Shown: in pieces, positions 26,717 to 35,476 of the stretch
Layout: each line of letters starts with the position of its first letter
Position numbering within the stretch: position 1 is the first letter of the stretch
From: Chloroflexota bacterium
Lineage (GTDB): Bacteria; Chloroflexota; UBA11872
Direction of reading: 5' to 3'
Length of the DNA: 58,138 bases
Assembly: GCA_028874175.1 (NCBI GenBank)
Contig: JAPPLN010000067.1
Span: forward strand, 20,520 to 78,657
Position numbers and translations under genes: made by a program
The notes under the pieces: generated by a model
What the model was told of the DNA's origin: nothing
The model's database searches: none
Seen by the model: only the letters and a program-made list of their open reading frames with translations

Positions 26717-27988
26717 TCAGCCGCTGACGATGTCGCCTTCCACCGGATCGGCGCGGATGCCCTGGGCCTCCACCCACTCGATGGCAGCCTCGATCTCGGA
26801 ACGCTCACCTTCCAGCATCAATTGCACCCAGCCAATGCCGGCATCGATGTCGGCCCGGCGGACGTTGAATTTGAGGTGAAACCGCCGCGCCAACTCGTAG
26901 AGGACCGGCTCCTGGATGCGATTTGCCGGGTACGTCAACTGGATGCGAATTCGCGCCAGTTCATTCTCGACCCCCCGCCCGGTCGTGCTGTGCACCGCGT
27001 CGTCGACTTCCACGGGCGCGCCGCGTTCGGCCGACGCGCGCAAGGCGTCCAGCACTTTCAGCGTGCGGATCGCATCGTGCCCGTCAACACTCGGTGGGCG
27101 ACCGAGGCGTACGCCGGCGGCGAACTCCGCCATCTCGGCGTCGTACATCGGCTGCAGGGGGTCCGACTGCACGAATTCAACTGTAGGCAGGCGGAACTCG
27201 TGGGCGCCGGAGCTCTCGATGTCGATCTGGCCGCTCATCCAGTCCGACCGGATCCGACCCCGGTCGCCGGTGATTTCGAGATGGTCGTACGGGACGCCGG
27301 CGGCCTGGCTGAGGCTAATCGTGGCGCTGACGCCATCGGCAAATTCGATTACTCCGGAGATCGACTCGTCGCTGCCGGTGTCGTCCCGGAACGTCATGTG
27401 CGCATAGGCGCGAACAACCGGTTGACGGTGCAGCCATAGCAACTGGTCAACGAGGTGAGAGCCAAGAAAGAGCAACTGCCCGCCGCCGCGGGCTGGATCG
27501 GCCAACCAGCCGGGAAGCGGCGGGCCGCCCTTGGCGGCGGCCAGCGTGCGAATGTTGCCGACCACGCCGCGCCGGACCAGGTCGCGGGGGCGGGTGCGCA
27601 CTTCGTTGAATCGCAGACAGTAGGCGGGCATGAACGTCAGCCCGCGGGTGTCGGCGGTCTCGACGACTCCGGCCACTTCGGTCGCATTCAACCCCGCCGG
27701 CTTCTCCACCAACACGTGCAGGCCGGATTCAAGGCAGGCGTTCGTGATGGGCACCAGGTTGTCGTGCGGCACGGCGATCACCGCCGCGTCGGCATAGTCG
27801 CCGGCCGTCAGCGCCTCGACGCTGGTCAGGACTTCGGCCACGGTATGCGCGGCTCTGCGAGCGGCCGCGGCGTCGACATCGACACAGGCGCTCAAGGCGA
27901 CGCCGTCGGTGGACCAGACTGCGGATGCCATGCGCGTACCGCCGTGGGCCCCACACCCGATCAGCGCGATACGAAGGTCAGTAGACAT
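26717..27988 (-). CDS. Gfo/Idh/MocA oxidoreductase fused to a C-terminal NIL domain
   Basis: A 423-residue protein starting at ATG 27988. Residues 1 to ~345 form a Gfo/Idh/MocA enzyme: NAD-binding IALIGCGAHGGTR, the EKPAG motif (HVLVEKPAGLNATEV), YCLRFNEVRTRP and a GSHLVDQLLWL catalytic-region motif. The last ~75 residues, RIRIQLTYPANRIQEPVLYE through FNVRRADIDAGIGWVQLML to the RADPVEGDI end, match the NIL domain known from the MetN C-terminus, and from small stand-alone proteins that end with a similar PVEGD motif. NIL domains bind small ligands such as methionine. This pairing is unusual and suggests ligand control of the dehydrogenase. The sugar substrate is unknown. Confidence 0.85.
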   Translation of the reverse strand: MSTDLRIALIGCGAHGGTRMASAVWSTDGVALSACVDVDAAAARRAAHTVAEVLTSVEALTAGDYADAAVIAVPHDNLVPITNACLESGLHVLVEKPAGLNATEVAGVVETADTRGLTFMPAYCLRFNEVRTRPRDLVRRGVVGNIRTLAAAKGGPPLPGWLADPARGGGQLLFLGSHLVDQLLWLHRQPVVRAYAHMTFRDDTGSDESISGVIEFADGVSATISLSQAAGVPYDHLEITGDRGRIRSDWMSGQIDIESSGAHEFRLPTVEFVQSDPLQPMYDAEMAEFAAGVRLGRPPSVDGHDAIRTLKVLDALRASAERGAPVEVDDAVHSTTGRGVENELARIRIQLTYPANRIQEPVLYELARRFHLKFNVRRADIDAGIGWVQLMLEGERSEIEAAIEWVEAQGIRADPVEGDIVSG

Positions 27989-28033
27989 TGAAGGGCGGTG
28001 CGACGGTGCCAAGTCGCCGCATTCTAGGCGACG

Positions 28034-28870
28034 CTAGAAGTCGCGACGGCTGAAGCTGCGAACGGCGAACCCAAGCGCCAGCGCCAGGTGCAGCCCCGCG
28101 ATCAGCAGCATCCAGCCGGACGGCGGGTTGCTGGCGCCAAACGGGCCGGCGCTCAACTCCCCTGCGAATCCGCCCGTTGCCAGCTGAGCACTGGCCATGT
28201 CCCAGATGGCGCGGGTGGGGATCAGGACGCTGCTGAAGACGCCGATGTTGAACATCACGGCGCTTTCCAGCACGTCGCCGATCTGCTCGATCACGCCGCC
28301 GATTAACGCGGTGGAATAGAGCGTGAAGACAATCACGCCGTTGGGCAGCGGGCTCAGACGCGAACTTCCCGCCAGCGCCAGTCCGATGAGCAGCATCGAG
28401 GCCAGCAGCATCAGGAAGGGGCCGGACCAGCTGGCGCCGACGACCTCTCCGGTGATTACCGCCACGATCAGGATCATCAGGCTCGCCGACACGCCAATGA
28501 AGACTGCGAGCATCAAGGTGAAGCCGACAAACTTCCCAAGGACGATTTCGCTGCGGCGAACCGGGCGCGCGGCAATGGCGTGCAGCGTGCCCTGGTCCAG
28601 CTCGCCCGACAGGGCGCCAACTGACAGAAAGACGGCCAGCACCGAGGCGATGAAGTTCAGGCTCCACAGGCCGCCGACCAGCATGAGGCTCACGACGCCT
28701 TCCGTCAGTCCAGGCGGCCCGCCCGGGGTGTTTTGCAGGTCGCGGTAGCCGAACCACACCCCGACGCCGTAGAGCACCAAATAGCCAAGTGTCAGCAGGG
28801 CCGCAGCCAGAACGACCCGGCGGCGAAGCGCCTCACGGAGCGTGAAGAACGCGATCAGGTGTGTGCTCAC
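28034..28870 (-). CDS. ABC-2-type transporter permease
   Basis: A 278-residue membrane protein with six hydrophobic segments. The N-terminus FFTLREALRRRVVLAAALLTLGYLVLYGVG and the segment between helices 2 and 3, VGALSGELDQGTLHAIAARPVRRSEIVLGKFVGFTLM, are typical of NatB/ABC-2 export permeases. Its ATG overlaps the stop of the ATPase gene by four bases, so the two make one exporter. The cargo is unknown. It is the last gene of a four-gene operon read from 30910. Confidence 0.88.
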   Translation of the reverse strand: MSTHLIAFFTLREALRRRVVLAAALLTLGYLVLYGVGVWFGYRDLQNTPGGPPGLTEGVVSLMLVGGLWSLNFIASVLAVFLSVGALSGELDQGTLHAIAARPVRRSEIVLGKFVGFTLMLAVFIGVSASLMILIVAVITGEVVGASWSGPFLMLLASMLLIGLALAGSSRLSPLPNGVIVFTLYSTALIGGVIEQIGDVLESAVMFNIGVFSSVLIPTRAIWDMASAQLATGGFAGELSAGPFGASNPPSGWMLLIAGLHLALALGFAVRSFSRRDF

Positions 28871-29778
28871 ACGTCACCCCGTTCGGCCACGCGCACGAAC
28901 AGATCCTCCAGCGAGTCCCCGACATGCCGGACGTCGTACAGCGGGACTTCGGCCTCGACGATCCGGCGCACGAGCATTGCGATTTCGCCGTCGTCGGCAA
29001 CCCGCACTCGAAGCCGTCCGTCGATCGAACGCACACTTGATTCCCCGACGGCCTCGCGAACGGCGGCCTCGGCGCCCTCGCCGGCGCGAATCTCGATTTC
29101 CTGCGCGCTGAGCAACTCGTCCAGCTTGCCCTCGGCGACGATCGCGCCGTGATCGATGATGGCCACGCGGTCGCAAACCTGTTCCACCTCGGACAGCAGG
29201 TGGGAGTTCAGGAACACCGTGACGCCCTGCTCGCCAAGCTCGCGGATGCGGTCCCTGACGTCGCGGCGCCCGATGGGATCCAGGGCCGACGTCGGCTCGT
29301 CCAGGATCACCAGTCGTGGGGCGCCCACCAGGGACTGTGCGAGGCCGACGCGCTGCATCATCCCTTTCGAAAACGTGGACAGCCGGTCGTCTGCCCGATC
29401 CTTCAGCCCCACCAGTTCCAGTAGCTCGCGCACGCGGTCAGCGCGGAGGCTGGCGTCTACTCGAGCCAGCCGCGCGTGAAAGTGCAGCAGCTCGGACGCC
29501 GTCAGCCAATCGTGGAAGCGGAAGGTCTCCGGCAGGTAGCCAACCTCGGCCCGCGCCGCAAGGCTGCCGGCCGGCTGACCCAGGACCTCGATCTGCCCGG
29601 CCGTCGGATACGTGAGGCCCAGGATCATCTTGACGATCGTGCTCTTGCCGGCCCCGTTCGGTCCCAGGAAACCGAAGATCTCGCCGTGGGCAACCGATAG
29701 CGTGACGTCGTCAACCGCCAGCGTGCTGGCATAGCGCTTGCTGACGCCGGCCAGGCCGATCGCTATTGGGTCGCTCAA
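28867..29778 (-). CDS. ABC transporter ATP-binding protein
   Basis: A 303-residue ATPase of the ABC-2 export type. Walker A is GPNGAGKST, then the Q-loop region VGYLPETFRFHDWLTA, the signature LSTFSKGMMQRVGLAQSLVG, Walker B LVILDEPTSALDP and the switch His in FLNSHLLSEVEQ. The C-terminal ~80 residues form the regulatory extension usual in this group. It overlaps both neighbours by four bases. It should power the permease encoded next; the upstream membrane proteins may be partners. Confidence 0.95.
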   Translation of the reverse strand: MSDPIAIGLAGVSKRYASTLAVDDVTLSVAHGEIFGFLGPNGAGKSTIVKMILGLTYPTAGQIEVLGQPAGSLAARAEVGYLPETFRFHDWLTASELLHFHARLARVDASLRADRVRELLELVGLKDRADDRLSTFSKGMMQRVGLAQSLVGAPRLVILDEPTSALDPIGRRDVRDRIRELGEQGVTVFLNSHLLSEVEQVCDRVAIIDHGAIVAEGKLDELLSAQEIEIRAGEGAEAAVREAVGESSVRSIDGRLRVRVADDGEIAMLVRRIVEAEVPLYDVRHVGDSLEDLFVRVAERGDV

Positions 29779-30620
29779 CGATCATCCTTCGCGGTCTCGG
29801 CGAGACGCAGAAGGTCCTCCGCCGGCAGGGGCCCCGTCAGGACGAATTGAGACCGATCGCGCGTCCAGGTGACCATCCGGTCACCAGTTGGCGACTCGGT
29901 GATGGTCGGCGCCGCCGACTCGGACTCAGGGTCGACGTCCAGGCCCAGCGCCAGCTGGACCAACGGTAGGTCCAATACGTTGAGTTCCTGGCTCAGAATC
30001 GGCGGCACGAGGGCTTGAGCCAGCAACTCGGCGAGCAGTTCCAGATCCTGGGGCGGCAGGCCGCTGACCAGCGGGGCTTCGAGCTGGAATAGCGTGAGCG
30101 GATCATCGTCGTTCTCGGCCCGCCAGGTGCTCACCACCAGCGCGCCGCCGGCAACGGTGACTTCATCCGGCCCCAGGCGTCGCGCGAGCCGTCGCGAGGG
30201 GAACCCGGGCGCCAGCAATTCAGCCAGGTCGGCGGTATCCAGCGTCAGCGTTACGGACCCAAAGGTCGTGACGGTGTGGGTGGGATTGCTGGCGAATGCG
30301 GTGGGCGGATCGAGGCCGAGGACTTCGAATGGGAGGTCGCCAATGTCCGCCGTTGTTGCGTCCTGGATCGTGCTGGTGGGTTCCACGCGCACGATCTCGA
30401 CCACGTCGGCCAGCGTGGGTGCTGGTGTTGCGGGCGTCGTCGGGGCCGATGCATCGGTGGCATCGGCGTCGTCTTTGATCTCAAGCGGGGTTACCCGTAA
30501 CCAGCCCAACACCGTATGCGTGAAATCTCGCGCCGGTGCGAGCGTGATGAGCAGGACCACCGCTAACGAGATTGACCCGACGGAGGCCCAGAGGACGCGC
30601 GAGCGGACGACGTCTCTCAC
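29775..30620 (-). CDS. membrane-anchored protein of ABC exporter operon, unknown function
   Basis: I do not recognise the family. From GTG 30620 the product has 281 residues: a short basic N-terminus, one hydrophobic segment (ASVGSISLAVVLLITLAPA, about 11-29), then a Thr/Ala/Pro-rich linker and an acidic soluble domain presumably outside the cell. The domain has ETLRL-like alternating strands and ends with DRSQFVLTGPLPAEDLLRLAE, reminiscent of anti-sigma or lipoprotein-type sensor domains that measure differences in value, though this is weak. The start gives a GTGA overlap with the 97-residue gene upstream and its stop overlaps the ATPase start by four bases. It may be an accessory or sensing component of the exporter. 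Confidence 0.7.
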   Translation of the reverse strand: MRDVVRSRVLWASVGSISLAVVLLITLAPARDFTHTVLGWLRVTPLEIKDDADATDASAPTTPATPAPTLADVVEIVRVEPTSTIQDATTADIGDLPFEVLGLDPPTAFASNPTHTVTTFGSVTLTLDTADLAELLAPGFPSRRLARRLGPDEVTVAGGALVVSTWRAENDDDPLTLFQLEAPLVSGLPPQDLELLAELLAQALVPPILSQELNVLDLPLVQLALGLDVDPESESAAPTITESPTGDRMVTWTRDRSQFVLTGPLPAEDLLRLAETAKDDR

Positions 30621-30910
30621 GCCGACGGATCTGCGCCCGAACGTGCGCCGCGAACGGTCAGCAACAAGCCCAGGAACAGCGCGAACAGTCCCAGGCTGCG
30701 GACGGATAGGGCAGTCATGGATATATCGAAGATACTCCCGAAAAGCCCGTTGTGGGCGTCCAACGGCAGCAAGGCCAGCGCCAGCCCTGGAGTCAGCGCC
30801 GACGTGACAAGCACAGCGGAGATGCTCCGCCATCTCAATGCCAGATAGGCCGGGCCCTCCAAAGCCTTCGCGTTCCTGGCGGCGCTCTTAGCGGATGACT
30901 TGGGCGTCAA
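30617..30910 (-). CDS. small membrane protein of ABC exporter operon, unknown function
   Basis: A 97-residue protein from a TTG at 30910 with two hydrophobic stretches, SISAVLVTSALTPGLALALLPL (about 29-50) and SVRSLGLFALFLGLLLTV (about 69-86), and a basic N-terminus. No family is recognised. It begins ten bases after the phosphoesterase stop and ends in a GTGA overlap with the next gene, which supports it as a real coding frame. No good ribosome-binding site is visible, so the exact start is uncertain. Confidence 0.55.
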   Translation of the reverse strand: MTPKSSAKSAARNAKALEGPAYLALRWRSISAVLVTSALTPGLALALLPLDAHNGLFGSIFDISMTALSVRSLGLFALFLGLLLTVRGARSGADPSA

Positions 30911-30920
30911 ACGCGGGCGC

Positions 30921-31658
30921 TCAGGCCGGCGCGATGCCGGTCAACAGCGTGCTCGCGAACGCATCCGGAATGGGAACCCCGAAACTCTTCACCTCGGCGT
31001 GCGCCAAGCGGAAGTCGTAGTCGACACGTCGCAGTTCCGCCGACCAGCGTCCGGCGGCGTCGTCCAGGACCGCGTACGTCGCCAGTCCGGGCTGCCCGTC
31101 GTGGGAGCGCCCCACGGCGCCGCAGTTCACGGCCAGCACGTGGCCGGCGTGTCGGATCATGGCGGTGTGCGTGTGCCCGCTCGCCACGGCCGCCGCCTCC
31201 GTGGGACCGATGACGGCGGCGACGGTCTGCTCGTCGTCGTGGCGGCTCCAGCCGGTCTCGTCGTCACCCGGCGACCCGTGCACGACCAGCAGCGTGCCGG
31301 CCGGCGACTCGATGCTTGCCTGTCGCGCCATAGCGCCCAGCCTGTGGACCAGGGCCGGGCCCAGCCGCTCGGCAGCCCAGGCCACGTTGGCGCGCAACAA
31401 CCTTGCTTGTGCGCCGTCCGGATCGCCGAGGGCTGCCAGCTTGGACGGCAGGTCGGCGATATAGCGGTCCGTATTTCCTTGCACGCAACTCCAGCCGAGA
31501 TCGAGCACGCGTTCCCAGCACTCGCGCGGCCTTGAGCCGAACAGCGCCGCGTCGCCGCCAAACACCACCTCGTCCGCGCCCACCCGCCGCAAGTCGGCCA
31601 ACACCGCGGACATCGCGTGGCGGTTGCCGTGAATATCCGTTACGACCGCAACCCGCAT
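30921..31658 (-). CDS. metallophosphoesterase
   Basis: A 245-residue calcineurin-like phosphoesterase. All five metal-ligand blocks are present: DIHGNRHA (Asp8, His10), GGDAALFG, QGNTDRYI, VVHGSPGDD and ASGHTHTAMI, with a closing VNCGAVGRS. The fold resembles the YfcE/ApaH-like group that cleaves phosphodiesters or nucleotide phosphates. It lacks a signal peptide, so it should act in the cytoplasm. It is the first gene of the minus-strand run into the ABC exporter operon, but its role there is not evident. Confidence 0.9.
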   Translation of the reverse strand: MRVAVVTDIHGNRHAMSAVLADLRRVGADEVVFGGDAALFGSRPRECWERVLDLGWSCVQGNTDRYIADLPSKLAALGDPDGAQARLLRANVAWAAERLGPALVHRLGAMARQASIESPAGTLLVVHGSPGDDETGWSRHDDEQTVAAVIGPTEAAAVASGHTHTAMIRHAGHVLAVNCGAVGRSHDGQPGLATYAVLDDAAGRWSAELRRVDYDFRLAHAEVKSFGVPIPDAFASTLLTGIAPA

Positions 31659-31847
31659 CCTGTTCGCCAGCGTGCCCTATCGTTCCCGACTCTTCCAGTA
31701 GGCATCGGCCGCAACACAGATCGTCGTGGTCGCTCACCTCTCCGCCGACGGCTCTTACTCGTGCTTTCGAGCAAGTGGTACCGTCGTCCTGCACGGCAGA
31801 GTTGCAAGGTCGCATCCGGGCGTGGCCGTGCGAAGGTAGTGCCCGCC

Positions 31848-32045
31848 ATGGCGACCATGCCTATCGAAGAGCGCGTTGCCCGCTTGGAAGCGAACTACGC
31901 GCACCTGGCGACCAAAGCCGACCTGCAGGAACTGAAGACCTCTCTCACCCGTTGGGCCGCCGGGCTTTTGATTGCGTGTCTCGTCTCGGCTCTCAGCGCG
32001 GCGGGGGCGGCGATCGTCACCTTGATCGTTCAACTCGCCAACTAA
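31848..32045 (+). CDS. small coiled-coil membrane protein (XhlA-like layout)
   Basis: A 65-residue protein starting at ATG 31848 with AAGG about 12 bases upstream. Residues 5-33 form a charged coiled coil, IEERVARLEANYAHLATKAD, and residues 38-62 form one transmembrane helix ending TLIVQLAN. This layout resembles XhlA/haemolysin-type and other small membrane-anchored coiled-coil proteins. No function can be assigned. The frame is open further upstream to 31617, but that part overlaps the phosphoesterase start and is not protein-like. Confidence 0.65.
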   Translation: MATMPIEERVARLEANYAHLATKADLQELKTSLTRWAAGLLIACLVSALSAAGAAIVTLIVQLAN

Positions 32046-32212
32046 CCCGAACTAGCGCGGCTCGCCGCCCGCCCGCCTCGTCCGGTTGTCGCGTGCGCAA
32101 GTCCTGCTCGCCTAGCCCGTTCGATGGACCTCATCCGTGCTCTGGTAGTTTGAAGGCCTGCCGCCGCTGACCCGACCTCTGGCGCTATTCCTAGCGGCGA
32201 ATTGGCGAGAAC

Positions 32213-32914
32213 TTGGACTTAACCGGACCTTCGTTTGTAGTCGCCGCGATCATTGTGGTGATCGCCTTGCTGGTGGTCGTTGCCGGCTGGGTGATATTCG
32301 GGGCCGCGTTCGTCCTGGCTGTGAACGCCGCAGTTCACCTGATGAAGGGCGCGTTTCACTGGGTCCATTTTCTGGTTGGCGGTCGCGCCGCAGAGCTTCC
32401 TGACGCCCGTACCCACGCCGCGGAGCCGGCCGTCAGCCGTGCGCCGCCGGTGCGCCGCGACCCGGCCGTGCGATCCCAGGCCGCGAAGGTGATGGCGCAG
32501 CGGCAGCGGCGTAGTCGCCGCACGTTGGGTGCGCTCGTCTTGGGTGTCGCACTCATTGGACTATTCTTGCTGGGCTATAACCTGTGGCTGAATGTCCTGG
32601 CGGAACGGCGCGAGATTCGCGTGGTGCACGGCATTTCGGAAGGAACGGAAGCACTTCCTGAATTCCTGACCACCCAAATGACCCTCGTATCCGAGCCGCC
32701 CGGCAACGCGGGACTGCCCTGCACGGTAAAGCTCACGTGGATCGAGTCAGGAGGCAGCAAGCGCCTGAACCGCGTCATCCAAAGCCCGGATCGGCTCAGT
32801 ATTCGTGACCTGGCATTCAGTGAGGGCATCCGGGAAAGCCCCCACTACAGGCAGGATCCCGTGACCTTCAGCTCGAAGGGCTGCCGGCCATGGCGCATCG
32901 AGTTGTCCAGGTGA
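32213..32914 (+). CDS. two-helix membrane protein of unknown function
   Basis: The 233-residue product begins at TTG 32213. It has one long N-terminal hydrophobic region (residues 6-48, possibly two helices), a Pro/Ala/Arg-rich cytoplasmic linker, a second membrane helix (about 105-125, GALVLGVALIGLFLLGYNLWL) and a C-terminal ~110-residue domain with two cysteines. I recognise no family. There is no operon partner nearby. The gap before it (32046-32212) shows no clear promoter. Confidence 0.6.
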   Translation: MDLTGPSFVVAAIIVVIALLVVVAGWVIFGAAFVLAVNAAVHLMKGAFHWVHFLVGGRAAELPDARTHAAEPAVSRAPPVRRDPAVRSQAAKVMAQRQRRSRRTLGALVLGVALIGLFLLGYNLWLNVLAERREIRVVHGISEGTEALPEFLTTQMTLVSEPPGNAGLPCTVKLTWIESGGSKRLNRVIQSPDRLSIRDLAFSEGIRESPHYRQDPVTFSSKGCRPWRIELSR

Positions 32915-32985
32915 CCCAGGAAATGGCTTGTCTCTTGGCGATGCGCCGAGTCTCAGCCGCCGAACCCCTTGGCTAGACTTTCGCC

Positions 32986-34242
32986 ATGGAGCCTGGACCC
33001 CGGATGCACCTTGTTCGGCAAGCCTTCGACACCGTCGAACTGGATGACCTCGAAGGTCACCTGACCGTCGGACTGCGCCGGCAACTCGACCGGGCCGCAC
33101 TGCCCGACGGCGCGTCGGTGGCCATCGCCGTTGGCTCCCGGGGCGTGTCGCCCGTCGTCCAGGTTGTACGGACCCTCGCTCGGGGACTCAGGGAAGCGGG
33201 GCTTTGTCCCTTTGTCGTTCCGGCCATGGGCAGCCACGGGGGCGGCACCGCCGAGGGGCAGGCATCCGTCCTGGCCGACTACGGGGTGCACGAGCAGAGC
33301 GTGGGCGCGCCGGTGCGGGCGACCATGGACACCGTGGTCCTAGGCACAACGGCCTCAGGCATCACCGTCCACCTGGACGCCGAGGCGGCGGCGGCCGACG
33401 GCGCGATCGTGATTGGCCGGGTCAAGCCCCACACCGGATTCCGCGGTCCCATCGAGAGCGGCCTCTGCAAGATGAGTGTCATTGGGCTTGGCAACCGCCG
33501 CGGCGCCGAATCGCTGCACGCGCACCCGTTGGCGACGGGCATTCCCGAGGCAGCGGCCCTGACGGTTGCTTCCAGCCACCTGCTTTGCGGCGTGGCCCTG
33601 GTCGAGAATGCCTTTGACCGGCCTGCCCGCGCCGAAGTTGTACCCCCTGAGGCCTTCCACGCCACCGACCAGAACCTTCTCAAGCTCGCTCGCAAGCTCA
33701 TGCCCCGGCTTCCTCTCGACAAGCTCGACGGCCTGCTCATCGACCGCATGGGCAAGAACATCTCGGGTTCCGGCATGGACCCGAACGTCGTCGGCATGTG
33801 GCGCCGTCTGAGCGAGCTTGACCGCAAACCCGACTACGGCTGGCTGGCCGTCCTGGGCCTCACGCCCGAGTCGCACGGCAACGCCGTCGGCATTGGCTTG
33901 GCCGATCTCTGCAGCCGCAAGCTGGCCGACGCCATCGACCACGAGGCCCTGGCTATGAATACGCTCACGGCCATGGCGCTGCACGCGGCCAAGGTTCCGC
34001 TGACACTGCCCTCCGACCGCGCGTGTTACGAGACGGTCCTGCACCTAGCCGCCCGATCCACCAATCAGCCGCTCCGCATCGGGCGGATTCGGAACACCCT
34101 TGAACTGGAGACCTTCTGGGTCAGCGAGGGCGTGCTCAACGACCTGCCGGGGAACTGCGAGGTCATCGAGCCGGCAACCTCGTTCGGCTTCGACGCGCAC
34201 GATTCGATCGTCGAGACCGACGCATTTGAACAGCGCGGCTAG
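32986..34242 (+). CDS. LarA-like (DUF2088) racemase-domain protein
   Basis: A 418-residue protein with the N-terminal layout of lactate-racemase-like proteins: SVAIAVGSRGVSPVVQVVRTL, VPAMGSHGGGTAEGQ with a conserved His, and GRVKPHTGFRGPIESGLCKMSVIGLGN, which supplies His and Lys like the nickel-pincer-binding residues of LarA. The C-terminal half has DGLLIDRMGKNISGSGMDPNVVG. LarA needs a nickel-pincer cofactor made by LarB, LarC and LarE; none of these is in the window. The substrate may be another 2-hydroxy acid. Two MFS carriers and a ROK kinase follow, which suggests an uptake-and-use cluster. Confidence 0.7.
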   Translation: MEPGPRMHLVRQAFDTVELDDLEGHLTVGLRRQLDRAALPDGASVAIAVGSRGVSPVVQVVRTLARGLREAGLCPFVVPAMGSHGGGTAEGQASVLADYGVHEQSVGAPVRATMDTVVLGTTASGITVHLDAEAAAADGAIVIGRVKPHTGFRGPIESGLCKMSVIGLGNRRGAESLHAHPLATGIPEAAALTVASSHLLCGVALVENAFDRPARAEVVPPEAFHATDQNLLKLARKLMPRLPLDKLDGLLIDRMGKNISGSGMDPNVVGMWRRLSELDRKPDYGWLAVLGLTPESHGNAVGIGLADLCSRKLADAIDHEALAMNTLTAMALHAAKVPLTLPSDRACYETVLHLAARSTNQPLRIGRIRNTLELETFWVSEGVLNDLPGNCEVIEPATSFGFDAHDSIVETDAFEQRG

Positions 34243-34275
34243 CGCCCCGGACGCATCGCCGCGGCTGGCTCGCGC

Positions 34276-35442
34276 ATGACCATCGGCGGGCGGCGCTCGG
34301 TCGTGCCGCGTTCCATGCCGTTCTATTTCACCGTCGGCCTCCTGCTGGCGATGCCGGGTCCATCGCTCGAGGCGGTGCGCGCCGACTTCAACCTCACCTA
34401 TCTGCTGGTGGTCCTGACCTTGATCGTGCCCTCGATCTCATACGCCAGCGGAACCATCATGGGCGGGCTGGTGGCGGATCGGCTGGGACGACGTGCCACG
34501 CTCACCACGGGGGTGACCCTGCTCGTCATCGGCTTGCTGACATCCGGCGTTTCGCCGGCGCTGGGGGTACTGCTGATCGGAACCTGCCTGAACGGCTTTG
34601 GCTTCGGGCTAACGGAGGCCCCGCTCACCGCAACCATTTCGGATGTTGCCGGCGACGCAACCGGCCGCGCCATGACGATCTCGCAGATGCCGTTTGGTTT
34701 CGGCGCGCTCACCGCGCCGCCGTTGGTCGGCGCGCTGCTGCAGACGCCGATCGGGTGGCGCGGCGGCTACCTGGCCGCGGCCCTGCTGGTCATGCTGGCG
34801 GCGGTCGTGCTGCTGTCCGCGCGCATTCCGGCCACGACCGCGCGTCGCGCCGTTGGTGATTCTCTCGGCTCCGCCGTGATGCGTCCCGTGCCAATCCTCC
34901 TCGGCATGGTCATCATCGGCTACTTCAGCATGCAGCTTGGGCTCGGCGGGTTCCTGGCCGCGTACCTGGAGGCCGATCACGGCTTCTCGCGCCCGGCCGC
35001 GGCCACCCTGGTCGCGGCCTTCTGGCTCGGGATTTCGCTCGGGCGGATCATCGGGGCGTGGCTGGCGCTCCGAGTCCAGGCCTACGATTTGGCCCTTGGC
35101 AGTGCGGGCCTTTCGCTGATCTGCGCGATCGTCGTGGCCGCTGTTCCGCAGCCCGCGGCAATCCTGGCCGCCGCGGTGTTGGCCGGTCTGGTGGCCGGAC
35201 CGGCCTTTACCACCGTGGTCGGGCTGGGGGTGCGCTATCGACCGTCGGCAGCCGGCATGATCGCCGGGTTCATGCTCGCCATGGGCGGCACGGGATTCGC
35301 CGGGCTCTCGCTGCTCGCCGGCGCCGTTGCGGACGCGGTGTCCGTCCGCGCGGCGGTAGCCGTCATGCCGGTCACGCTTGGCGTTGCCTTTTGCCTACTG
35401 CTGCTTGCGCGTCGGCTGCACACGGCCGAACTGCGTAGCTGA
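34276..35442 (+). CDS. MFS transporter (first of a tandem pair)
   Basis: A 388-residue major facilitator with about twelve helices. The helix 2-3 loop motif is GGLVADRLGRRATLTTGVTLL (about 57-77), and helix 4 has GTCLNGFGFGLTEAPL. Helix 5 has the PFGFGALTAPPLVGALL pattern. It starts 33 bases after the LarA-like gene. The second MFS gene begins 34 bases after its stop and is similar in layout, so the pair could be a duplication. The substrate is unknown; sugars or hydroxy acids would suit the neighbours. Confidence 0.88.
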   Translation: MTIGGRRSVVPRSMPFYFTVGLLLAMPGPSLEAVRADFNLTYLLVVLTLIVPSISYASGTIMGGLVADRLGRRATLTTGVTLLVIGLLTSGVSPALGVLLIGTCLNGFGFGLTEAPLTATISDVAGDATGRAMTISQMPFGFGALTAPPLVGALLQTPIGWRGGYLAAALLVMLAAVVLLSARIPATTARRAVGDSLGSAVMRPVPILLGMVIIGYFSMQLGLGGFLAAYLEADHGFSRPAAATLVAAFWLGISLGRIIGAWLALRVQAYDLALGSAGLSLICAIVVAAVPQPAAILAAAVLAGLVAGPAFTTVVGLGVRYRPSAAGMIAGFMLAMGGTGFAGLSLLAGAVADAVSVRAAVAVMPVTLGVAFCLLLLARRLHTAELRS

Positions 35443-35476
35443 CAGCAGCAAGGTCGTTGAAAGCCAGTCAGGCACC

